Shown here: piece by piece, positions 24,724 to 32,531 of the stretch
Layout: the number at the start of each line of letters is the position of its first letter
Position numbering within the stretch: position 1 is the stretch's first letter
Made by a program: the position numbers and the translations under genes
Notes under the pieces: generated by a model
Database searches by the model: none
Seen by the model: the letters and a program-made list of their open reading frames with translations, nothing else
What the model was told of the DNA's origin: nothing
Origin: CAVREM01 sp963728825
Lineage (GTDB): Bacteria > Acidobacteriota > Vicinamibacteria > Vicinamibacterales > CAVVIG01
Direction of reading: 5' to 3'
DNA length: 64,000 nt
NCBI GenBank assembly: GCA_963728825.1
Contig: CAVSLA010000004.1
Span: 620,001 to 684,000 of the forward strand

Positions 24724-25470
24724 ATGATGCCCCGAAGGAAGCTTGTCGCGCCGGCGTGGATTGCGCTCGTGCTCGCGCTGCCGGTCACCGCCGGGGCGCA
24801 GTCCAATATTTCCGGTCCGTGGGAGGTGACAATCGACAGCCCGCAGGGCGCCATGACGCTCGACGCCGATCTGAAGCAAAACGGCGAAGCGCTGACCGGC
24901 GTCATCACCAGCCCGATGGGCACGGTCGAAATCAAGGGCACCTTCAAGAACGACGAGCTCGCCTTCAGCTACACCGTGCCGCTGCAGGGGCAGAATCTCG
25001 ACATCACCATGACCGGCAAACTCGCCGGCGAAACGATCGATGGCCTGGTCGCGATTGCCGGCCTCGGCGAAGTGCCGTGGAAAGCGAAGCGCAAGACGGC
25101 GGGCGCGGCGCCAGCGGCGGCCGCGACCACTGCGGCGGCAGCGGCACCGGCGGCGGTTGCGACGATCGGTGACGGCGTTGCCGGCAAGTGGGACATGCTG
25201 ATGGACACCCCGGCCGGCCAGATGCCCTTCACCGCCACGTTCACGCAAGCCGGTGAGAAGGTGGCCGGCACGATCGCCGGTCCGGCCGGCGACATCCCGG
25301 TGACCGGAACCCTGACCGGCACCGCGCTCAAGATCGACATGAACGTCGCAACGCCGCAAGGCGAGCTCGCCATCACGCTGACCGGCGATCTCGGGCCGAA
25401 CGGCCTGGCCGGCAAGGCCAGCACGGCGATGGGCGACATGACCTGGTCGGCCACGCGGGCGAAACAGTAA
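24724..25470 (+). CDS. Exported protein with two tandem beta-domains
   Basis: A 248-residue secreted protein of unknown function. A signal peptide ending near 'TAGAQS' is followed by two homologous domains of about 85-90 residues: 'SGPWEVTIDSPQGAMTLDA' opens the first and 'AGKWDMLMDTPAGQMPFTA' the second, with further matches ('ALTGVITSPMGTVEIKGT' versus 'KVAGTIAGPAGDIPVTGT'). They are joined by an Ala/Thr-rich linker (about 120-145). The pattern of alternating strands suggests lipocalin- or beta-barrel-like small domains. ATG 24724 has AGGAGAG upstream; a second ATG follows directly. Ends before an ACGTTCT repeat hairpin. Confidence 0.8.
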   Translation: MMPRRKLVAPAWIALVLALPVTAGAQSNISGPWEVTIDSPQGAMTLDADLKQNGEALTGVITSPMGTVEIKGTFKNDELAFSYTVPLQGQNLDITMTGKLAGETIDGLVAIAGLGEVPWKAKRKTAGAAPAAAATTAAAAAPAAVATIGDGVAGKWDMLMDTPAGQMPFTATFTQAGEKVAGTIAGPAGDIPVTGTLTGTALKIDMNVATPQGELAITLTGDLGPNGLAGKASTAMGDMTWSATRAKQ

Positions 25471-25472
25471 CC

Positions 25473-25574
25473 ACGTTTCTACGTTCTAGGTTCTACGTTC
25501 TACGTTCTAACTGAACGACGAACGACGAACGACGACCGTAGGACGTAGAACGTAGAACGTAGAACGTAGAACGC
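25473..25574. repeat. ACGTTCTACGTTCT inverted repeat
   Basis: Several TACGTTC units on the left and GAACGTA units on the right, separated by an AACGACG triplicate, give a long hairpin between two plus-strand genes. It probably isolates transcription of the upstream gene (inference). Confidence 0.8.
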
Positions 25575-25593
25575 CCAACCCGGAGGTACTCCC

Positions 25594-26316
25594 GTGAATC
25601 GCGCAACAGTCGCCGTGCTCCTCTGGGGGCTCGTGTCCTCCGTCCCTGTGACGGGTCTCCAGCAGCCGAGGCCAGGCGAGGGCCAGGGCGCGATTCAGGA
25701 TCAACTGAATCGGGCGGCGAGTGCGATTCTTGCGCTCAAGAGCGCGAAGTTCAGGGTGAAACGCGAGGGCACGCCGGCCGTTCTGGACGAGAAGAACCAG
25801 ATCACGTTCACCGACGCTGACTGTGCGTATGCTGCGCCGGATCGGGTGTCCTGCAACGTCAAGGTCGCGCTCAAGCAGGGCACCATCCTGCAACTGACGC
25901 GCGTCTGGGTTCCGGAGGGCACGTTCCAGTCGAATCCGCTGACGAAGCAGTTCGGCAAGGCGCCGGCGGACGCGACATTCAACGGCGTGCTGCTCTTCGC
26001 CAAGACCGGTATTCCGGAGATCATGCAGACGGGCGTCCAGAAGGCCCAGGTGGTCGGCAAGGAGCGGTTACAGGATCGCGACACGCTTCACCTCAAAGGC
26101 GAAGTCATCGGCGCGAAGCTGGTGCCCTTCATCAGCTCCATCAAGCCCGACGCGACGTATCCAGTCGATCTCTGGATCGACGAAAAGACCGCCATGCCAG
26201 CACAGCTTCACGTGACCGAGCCAGACAACAATGGCTGGCAGATCGAGATCTTCGGCATCAACGACCCGGTCGACATTCCGACGCCACAGCTACCGCCTGC
26301 CAAGCCTCAAGCCTGA
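25594..26316 (+). CDS. LppX/LprG-like lipid-carrier family protein
   Basis: A 240-residue exported protein that fits the LppX_LprAFG family pattern: an N-terminal helix 'LNRAASAILALKSAKFRVKR', a half-barrel of strands, the middle 'LLFAKTGIPEIMQTGVQKAQ', the conserved 'GKERLQDRDTLHLKGEVIG', 'YPVDLWIDEKTAMPAQLHV' and the closing 'FGINDPVDIPTP'. Mycobacterial members (LprG, LppX) bind acyl lipids in a hydrophobic cavity and work with an MFS transporter. Here the signal peptide lacks a lipobox Cys, so the protein would be soluble in the periplasm. Its TGA is followed immediately by the ATG of an MFS transporter, reproducing the LprG-P55 gene order. Assignment is by pattern, not alignment. Confidence 0.72.
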   Translation: MNRATVAVLLWGLVSSVPVTGLQQPRPGEGQGAIQDQLNRAASAILALKSAKFRVKREGTPAVLDEKNQITFTDADCAYAAPDRVSCNVKVALKQGTILQLTRVWVPEGTFQSNPLTKQFGKAPADATFNGVLLFAKTGIPEIMQTGVQKAQVVGKERLQDRDTLHLKGEVIGAKLVPFISSIKPDATYPVDLWIDEKTAMPAQLHVTEPDNNGWQIEIFGINDPVDIPTPQLPPAKPQA

Positions 26317-27921
26317 ATGTCGCGAGCGCAGCGGCACCCGCATTTAGTCCTCGCGCTCGTCTGCCTGCCCGTTTTCATCGGCGCGCTCGATCTCACGATC
26401 GTGTCGGCCGTGATGCCCGAAGTGATCGCGTCGCTGAAGATCCAGATCCAGAAGCTCGACATCGCCGGCTGGGTGGTAACCGGCTACTTCGTGTCGTACG
26501 CGGTCAGCATGACGTTCATGGGGAAGGTGTCGGATATCGCCGGCCGCCGCCTCGTGTATCTCCTCTGCCTGGTGATCTTCTTCTTCGGCTCCTGGTTCGT
26601 GGCCGCCTCGCCGGGCTGGCCTTCCCGCCTCATGTTGCGCGTGATGGAGCTGTTCCAGGAGCGCCCTGACCCAAGCTTCGCCGCGCTCTACGCGCTGATT
26701 GGCGGCCGCGTGGTCCAGGCGTTCGGTGCAGGCGCGATGGTGCCCGTGAGCATGGCGCTCGTCGCCGACCTGTATCCGCCCGCGAAGCGGACATTCCCGC
26801 TCGGCATCGTCGGCGCGGTCGACACCGCGGGCTGGGTGCTGGGCCACTTGTACGGCGGCATCATGGTCCAGTTCATGACCTGGCCCTACCTGTTCTGGAT
26901 CAACCTGCCGATCGTCGTCGTGTCGTTCGGCATGACGTGGTGGGCGTTGAGCGACCTCCCCCATCCTCACACGAAGGGCCGAATCGACTGGATTGGTGCC
27001 ACGCTGCTGGCGGTTGCACTCCTCCTGCTCAATATCGGCCTGGGCGCACCGGAGGCCGACCTCGAAGGGTCGACGGCGCCGGCGCGGAACTGGCTGCCGT
27101 GGGTCGCTGGCGCCGCCGCGGTGTTCGTGGTGTTTCTGCTTTCCCAGCGCCGCATCCGCGATCCGATCCTCGACCTGCGCATCTTTGCGAACCGCAATCT
27201 GTCCGCGGCCAGCGGCATCAATCTGCTCGTCGGCTTCTGCATCATGGTGGGGTTGGTGAGCGTGCCGATCTTCATCAATGTCGCGGGCGGCGCCGAGACG
27301 GTGAAGGCGGCCCTGATCACGGGATACTTGCTCTGCGCGTTTACGGTACCGATGGCGCTCGCCGCGATTCCCGGCGGCTGGCTCTCGGAGCGGCTTGGCT
27401 ACCGGTCGACTGTTGTTGCGGGCTTGATGATCGCCATCGTCGGATTCTGGTGGATGAGCCTCTGGCGCGTGGAAATGGCGGCGCAGGCGATTGCGTTCTT
27501 CGACAACCTGCGGCAGGGGCCGGATCCGCTGCACGCTCGCGGCACCGGGTTCATGGCGGGTGGGCTGGCGCTGGCCGGCATCGGGCTCGGGTTGACCATC
27601 GCGCCGATCCTCACGGCGGTCGTCAACGGCGTCGGCGATCAAGAGCGAGGCATGGCCTCGTCTCTCGTCATCATCCTTCGCCTGATCGGCATGAGCATCA
27701 GCATGAGCTCGATGACCGCGTACGGACTCCGACGGACGACGGTCCTGAGCCGGGAGATGATCGGCCCCGAGGACGCACTGGATTTGGAAAAGACGGCCAG
27801 GGTTGCGCTTGACGTCGTGACGAAGGTCGCGAGCGAGATCGCCCTGATTGCTCTGGCGGTCGCTGCCATCGCCGTCGGAGTGGCCCTTCTGCTTCGACGT
27901 GGAGACGAGACTCATTCCTGA
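26317..27921 (+). CDS. MFS transporter, DHA2/14-TM type, partner of LppX-like protein
   Basis: A 534-residue inner-membrane transporter with about fourteen hydrophobic segments. The DHA2 drug/H+ antiporter-type signatures are seen: 'GALDLTIVSAVMPEV' in TM1, 'GKVSDIAGRRLVYLL' (motif A between TM2 and TM3) and 'RVVQAFGAGAMVPVSMALVA'. A 30-residue insertion after TM3 ('LMLRVMELFQERPDPSFAAL') is unusual. The start codon abuts the stop of the LppX/LprG-like gene with no gap, so coupling is certain at the level of layout. In mycobacteria the equivalent transporter (P55, Rv1410c) and LprG move triacylglycerides across the envelope; an analogous lipid-export pair is proposed here. Confidence 0.9.
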   Translation: MSRAQRHPHLVLALVCLPVFIGALDLTIVSAVMPEVIASLKIQIQKLDIAGWVVTGYFVSYAVSMTFMGKVSDIAGRRLVYLLCLVIFFFGSWFVAASPGWPSRLMLRVMELFQERPDPSFAALYALIGGRVVQAFGAGAMVPVSMALVADLYPPAKRTFPLGIVGAVDTAGWVLGHLYGGIMVQFMTWPYLFWINLPIVVVSFGMTWWALSDLPHPHTKGRIDWIGATLLAVALLLLNIGLGAPEADLEGSTAPARNWLPWVAGAAAVFVVFLLSQRRIRDPILDLRIFANRNLSAASGINLLVGFCIMVGLVSVPIFINVAGGAETVKAALITGYLLCAFTVPMALAAIPGGWLSERLGYRSTVVAGLMIAIVGFWWMSLWRVEMAAQAIAFFDNLRQGPDPLHARGTGFMAGGLALAGIGLGLTIAPILTAVVNGVGDQERGMASSLVIILRLIGMSISMSSMTAYGLRRTTVLSREMIGPEDALDLEKTARVALDVVTKVASEIALIALAVAAIAVGVALLLRRGDETHS

Positions 27922-27936
27922 TTACCGAGGCCACCG

Positions 27937-28950
27937 ATGCGTCAGATCCTCCTCCGACATCGTCCCGTCGGCCGGCCGGCGCCGGACGACTTCGAGATCG
28001 CCGACGCGCCGATACCGCTGGTCAGTGACGGCGATGTCCTCCGTCGCACGATCTACCTGTCTCTCGATCCCTACATGCGCGGCCGCATGAGCGACGCCGA
28101 GTCCTACGCGACGCCAGTCGCCCTCGGCGAGCCGATGGTCGGGCACACGGTGAGCCAGGTCGTCGAATCAAGGAATCCCACGTTTGCGCCGGGCGACATC
28201 GTCGCCGGCTACGACGGCTGGCGCGACTACGCGATGTCGAAGGGGACCGATCTCCGCAGGCTGAATCCGGCCGCGGCGCCGATCTCGACCGCGATTGGCG
28301 TGCTCGGCATGCCCGGCCTCACCGCGTATGTCGGCCTGCTCGACATCGGACAGCCCCAGCCCGGCGAAACCGTCGTGGTGTCTGCAGCCTCTGGTGCGGT
28401 CGGTTCGGTCGTCGGCCAGATTGCGCGCGTCAAAGGATGTCGCACCGTGGGGATCGCCGGCTCTCCTGAGAAATGTGCGTTTGTGGTCGACGAGCTCGGA
28501 TTCGATGCGTGCGTGAACTACAAGCTCGCCAGCTTCCGGGCGGACCTGGCGGCGGCCTGTCCCGCGGGCATCGACATCTACTTCGAAAACGTCGGTGGCG
28601 CGGTCCTGACCGCCGTCCTGAAACTGCTGAATCAGAACGCCAGGATTCCGCTCTGCGGCTACATCGCCGACTACAACGCGACCGAGCCGGGCCGTGGGTA
28701 CGAGCTGCGCCCGCTGCTGGTCAAGCGCGCGCTGATCAAGGGATTCATCGTGTCCGATCACGCGGATCGGGCGCCGGCGTTTCTGCGCGAATGCACCCAA
28801 TGGTTGGCCGAAGGAAAAGTCAAATACCGCGAGGACATCGTCGAGGGCCTCGAGAACGCTCCTGTCGCATTCCTGAAGTTGTTCGACGGGACCAACTTCG
28901 GGAAATTGCTGATCAGAGTCTCGCCCGATCCAACCGCGCCAGCCCGCTGA
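27937..28950 (+). CDS. CurA-type NADP-dependent oxidoreductase
   Basis: A 337-residue zinc-independent medium-chain reductase of the leukotriene B4 dehydrogenase/curcumin reductase group. N-terminal GroES-like domain with 'YLSLDPYMRGRM', Rossmann domain with 'SAASGAVGSVVGQIARVKG' (nucleotide-binding) and 'GIAGSPEKC', and the family hallmark 'DIYFENVGG'. These enzymes reduce alpha,beta-unsaturated carbonyls with NADPH. It starts 15 bp after the transporter, so it may be the third gene of that operon; its link with lipid transport is unclear. Confidence 0.93.
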   Translation: MRQILLRHRPVGRPAPDDFEIADAPIPLVSDGDVLRRTIYLSLDPYMRGRMSDAESYATPVALGEPMVGHTVSQVVESRNPTFAPGDIVAGYDGWRDYAMSKGTDLRRLNPAAAPISTAIGVLGMPGLTAYVGLLDIGQPQPGETVVVSAASGAVGSVVGQIARVKGCRTVGIAGSPEKCAFVVDELGFDACVNYKLASFRADLAAACPAGIDIYFENVGGAVLTAVLKLLNQNARIPLCGYIADYNATEPGRGYELRPLLVKRALIKGFIVSDHADRAPAFLRECTQWLAEGKVKYREDIVEGLENAPVAFLKLFDGTNFGKLLIRVSPDPTAPAR

Positions 28951-28974
28951 TCCCCTCCGAGCGCAGCGTGACGC

Positions 28975-30332
28975 CTACTGAGGATAGGACGCGCTGATCG
29001 CGGCGGTCGGGACCCACACTGGATTGAGACGAACGGCTTCGCACTTTTCAGCCCATTGCCACAGCGAGTCGAGCAGCACCACGCGCGACCTCTCGCCGGC
29101 GGTCGCCAGAGGCGGACTGATCGGCGTGCCGGCCGGCGCCTCGCCGCTACACGCCGTTCGGGACCCTGCGTCATCCAGAAACACCGGCGTTCGAGCGACG
29201 ATGACCGGACGGTAGAAGGCTTCATCCGTTCCAATCGCAGCGAAGAAGGCGTCCAGGTAGGTCTTCGCGGCGATCCTGCCGGGGCCGTCCATCGGACTGT
29301 CGGCCAGCACCTGGTAGGCGGCTTCTTTCCGTCCCAGCAAATCGTCGCGCGTCGCGTCCAGCAGATCGCGTGGGAACACCGATCTCGTCCGCTGCACCTG
29401 GGCCAGGACCTCGACCTCTGCTTCGGTCGGCGCGAACGCGCGGTTGAAGACTTTGCCGAACCAGATGTGCCGGGTGGTGACCATTCCGGCGATATCGAAG
29501 TCGTGGATGACGGGAACCGCCATCCCCTCGGGCTTGATCAGCCCGAGAACGTTCCAGATCGGCGTCGTCGGGTTGCAGCGATACATGTCATTCGGCGACA
29601 TCCTGAGGCACCAGTCGAAGTTGCCGATCATCGCCTCGGCGAAGAAGAGCTTCGCGATGTCCGGCATGGCGAAGATCGAAGGCGCCGAGCCGAACTGCTT
29701 GGGCGGCAGCTCGCTGCGCGCTCCGAATCGGTCGAGTGCCTCTCCGTCGTCTTCGAGGAACATCGCGTCCCGTACCAGCGGCTGCGCCGAGCCGCCTGGT
29801 TTCGAGTCGAGGTAGGTGATCCGTGCCGGACGGGCCTTGAGCGTCGGGACGTTCATGGCGGCCAGCAGCCGGTAAACGAACGCCTCGCGGTGGGCGGCTT
29901 TCTCATTCGGCCAGCGGCCATATTTGCCGCCGGGCCCATCGGGTCGGTCGCTGCAATGCGTGCCGATCTTGACGGCGGTCATGTCATCGAAGAGCGAGCC
30001 TCCGGTCACTGCGCGCGTGAAGTCGAGCTTGAGCTTGGGAAAACTGCACTCCGATTCGCGGAGGCTGGTGTTGCCGCGAGTCGTGATTCTGACGTTCTCG
30101 ATCGTGGTGGTCTGGCCGTCCCGGTCCCCGATCGTGACCGTGCCGATCACGGCGTAGTCGTCGTTCTTCTGGCGGCCGTTTGCCACGAGATCGGCGAACG
30201 GGGCCGCGATCGTCGCGTTGGTACTGAGTAGGATGTGAAGAGCGCCGGCCGTTCGGGTTGCTGCCGTTGCAGAGACGCACCAGGCACACTGAACAGCAGC
30301 AGGGTAGTGACCGTGAGCCAGACGTTGCGCAT
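28975..30332 (-). CDS. Exported protein of unknown function (apparent N-terminal frameshift)
   Basis: The main frame (28975-30186, 403 codons) encodes a protein with 'TIGDRDGQTTTIENVRITTR', 'CSFPKLKLDF', 'KIGTHCSDRPDG', 'VIGNFDWCL'-like ('MIGNFDWCLRM') and 'VPVIHDFDIAGMV'. Conserved-looking Asp and His residues suggest a CotH/HipA-like kinase fold, but I cannot assign it. It lacks an ATG and signal peptide. A typical Sec leader ('MRNVWLTVTTLLLFSVPGAS') sits just upstream (start 30332) in another frame, and readable protein continues between ('NATIAAPFADLVANG'), so a one-base frame break near 30225-30240 probably separates them. Either the gene is damaged or the assembly has an indel. Confidence 0.6.
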
Positions 30333-30461
30333 CGATCCGGATCGCATGCGAGCCGTTTGCCAGCGCCGTTATCCCGTGGCTCAGCTATCATCGGGGGCCG
30401 GATTGGCGAAGATTGCATCGCGGTCAGCTCTGCTGTTCGTCGCGAGGCCAGGTCCGGCCGC

Positions 30462-30467
30462 TATAAT
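30462..30467 (+). promoter_or_regulatory. TATAAT -10-like element before the STAS gene
   Basis: A perfect TATAAT lies 12 bases before the STAS gene start codon, implying a very short leader of about five bases if used. I see no convincing -35 at the matching distance, so this is only a candidate. Confidence 0.3.
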
Positions 30468-30479
30468 CCAGAGGTTCCA

Positions 30480-30827
30480 ATGACCATCTCAGAGCGCCTC
30501 GTCGGCCGGGTCTGCATTCTCGACGTTGTCGGACCGATTACGGTCGGTCCCGGTGCGGACGGGCTCACGGACAAAGTCCGAAGCCTGCTGCACCAGGAGA
30601 CGAAACAGATTCTCGTCAATCTGGCCGGTGTTGCCTACATGGACAGCACCGGGCTCGGCGCGCTCGTTCACTCCTATGCGACGGTGACACGCCAGGGCGG
30701 CACCCTCAAACTGCTGAATTCGACGAAGAAACTGCAGGATCTGCTCGTCATCACCAAGCTGGCCACCGTCTTCGAGTCGTTCGACAACGAGGCGGCAGGC
30801 GTCGTCAGCTTCGGTCCGACCGTCTGA
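30480..30827 (+). CDS. STAS domain anti-anti-sigma factor
   Basis: A 115-residue single-domain protein of the anti-sigma factor antagonist (SpoIIAA/RsbV) type. The signature 'LAGVAYMDSTGLGALVHSYA' carries the phosphorylatable Ser56. In such partner-switching circuits an anti-sigma kinase phosphorylates this Ser and a PP2C phosphatase reverses it. The next gene, 14 bp downstream, encodes an FHA-GAF-PP2C phosphatase, which matches that logic; no anti-sigma kinase or sigma factor is nearby. ATG 30480 has AGAGG upstream. Confidence 0.93.
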   Translation: MTISERLVGRVCILDVVGPITVGPGADGLTDKVRSLLHQETKQILVNLAGVAYMDSTGLGALVHSYATVTRQGGTLKLLNSTKKLQDLLVITKLATVFESFDNEAAGVVSFGPTV

Positions 30828-30841
30828 GTCCCGGACCAACC

Positions 30842-32411
30842 ATGCTGCACCTCCTGGTGACCGACGCCGCGGGGCGGCGCACTGTGTCCGTCGAAGCGAG
30901 CCCCTTCTCGATCGGTCGCAGCTCCGAGAATCAGCTGCAGCTGACCGACGCCCAGGTGTCTCGCCGCCATGCCGAGATCATCGAGACGGCGAGCGGCTGG
31001 CGGATTCGCGATTGCGGGTCACGTTTCGGCACGTTCGTCAACGACGCGCGGATCGAAGAGTCGGCGGTCGCGATGGGCGATCGCATTCGCCTCGGTCAGA
31101 CCGAGATTCGCCTCGAGCCGGGCGATACGTCCTCGACCGCCTCGGCGACGTTCGACTTCCGCCAGGTCAATGCCCTGCTCGCGGGATTGCGGGCCCTCGG
31201 GTCGGGGAAGGTGCTCGACGAGGTGCTCGTTATCGTGCTGGACAGCGCGCTCGAAGTGACCGGCGCGGAACGCGGCTTCATCATCCTTGCCGACTCCACC
31301 GGCCGGCTGTCGCAGCGGCTCGCTCGGGCGCGCGGCGGCATCACGCTGGTGACCGCGCAGATCAGCCAGCGAATCCCCGAGGAAGTGTTCGCGACCGGCA
31401 GCGATCGGATCGTCACCGATCTCCTGGACGGTGCGCATGCGGCGCACCATGTCGGCACCGTCGCGCTGGGCATCCGTCACGTGCTGTGTACGCCGCTGAA
31501 TGTCGTGCAGTACCGACCAGGGCGAGCGCGCGTCGGGTCCGGGCAACAACGTACGCCGGCTGGGCGTCTTGTATCTCGACAGCCGGGAACGCGGCTATCT
31601 GCAGCAGGCCGGGGCACTACACGCGCTCGCCGCCGAAGCGGCCGTCGTCATCGAAAACGCCCGCCTCTACCAGGAAGTCGTCGAGCGGGAGCGGGTCACG
31701 CAGGAACTGCGGATCGCCGCCGAGATGCAGCAGGCGCTGCTGCCGCCCGCCTATCACCTGGCGCCGCAAGCTGAATTGGCCGCCGTGACGACGCCGTGCC
31801 GGGCCGTGGGCGGCGACCTCTTCGATTACGTACTGCGGTCCAACGGACAGCTGACCTTTGCGGTTGCAGATGTGGCCGGCAAGGGCACCTCGGCGGCCCT
31901 GCTCACCGCGGTCGTCCAGGGGTTGTTCGCCGCCGAGGCAGAGGCGCTCGACGGCCCCGCTGTCGTCGTCACTCGGGTCAACAGAGCGCTATGCCGTCGA
32001 GCGATTGCCTCCCGATTCGTGACCGCCTTTTTCGGTCAACTCGGGCCGGATGGCGATCTTGACTACTGCAATGCGGGTCATAACCCACCCTTCCTCCTCA
32101 CCAAGGACGGGGTCAGGCGCCTCGAGGCCGGTGGGACGGTCATGGGACTGTTCGACCAGGGGCTCTACGACACCGGGCACGAGAACGTCAGCGCCGGCGA
32201 CATGCTGGTGTTGTTCAGCGACGGCGTGACCGAAGCCGAAAACGCCGACGGGGAGGAACTTGGCGACGATTGCCTTGCCGCCACCCTGGGCCGGGCGGTC
32301 GGCAAGTCCGCAACCGAGGTCGTGGACGCCGTACAGCGGGATCTTGCCTCGTTTTGCGGAACGGCCGCCGCCCGGGATGACGTCACCTTGATGGTCGTCA
32401 AGGTCCGATAA
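30842..32411 (+). CDS. FHA-GAF-PP2C (RsbU/SpoIIE-type) phosphatase, frameshifted
   Basis: A signalling phosphatase of about 522 residues. An FHA domain (about 1-95: 'FSIGRSSENQLQL', 'VSRRHAEI', 'GTFVND') binds phosphothreonine peptides; a GAF domain follows (about 115-270: 'TGAERGFIILADS', 'IRHVLCTPLN'); then the PP2C-like domain (about 310-522: 'MQQALLP', 'AVGGDLFDYV', 'FAVADVAGKGTSAALL', 'NAGHNPPFLL', 'LFSDGVTEAEN'). The frame breaks between 31500 and 31560, inside GAF; removing one base (extra C near 31520) restores a continuous protein, and the total length (3n+1) agrees. It probably dephosphorylates the adjacent STAS protein. Either a sequencing error or a real mutation. Confidence 0.85.
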
Positions 32412-32464
32412 TCCAACGCCTTGAATTTCTCGGCGGTTCGACCTTTATATCTTCCTACTGTCGC

Positions 32465-32494
32465 TTGACTTGTTGAGGTCGCCGGGCGTAGTTT
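32465..32494 (+). promoter_or_regulatory. Candidate promoter of the TonB receptor gene
   Basis: TTGACT (32465-32470) and TAGTTT (32489-32494) are separated by 18 bases and lie about 40 bases before the receptor start, which itself has GAGGGGAGG at 32516-32524. Resembles a sigma-70 promoter with a weak -10. Confidence 0.35.
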
Positions 32495-32531
32495 CCGCGA
32501 CAGGTTCGCTCACTTGAGGGGAGGCAGACCT

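Noticed and set aside
24724..25470. Beta-domain protein as a known lipocalin or YceI-family member
   Set aside because: The internal duplication is clear, but no family-defining motif could be matched with confidence.
26344..27915. A 523-codon frame antisense to the MFS transporter
   Set aside because: It is rich in His, Arg, Asp and Gln with no recognisable motif, and mirrors the codon pattern of the clear membrane protein on the other strand.
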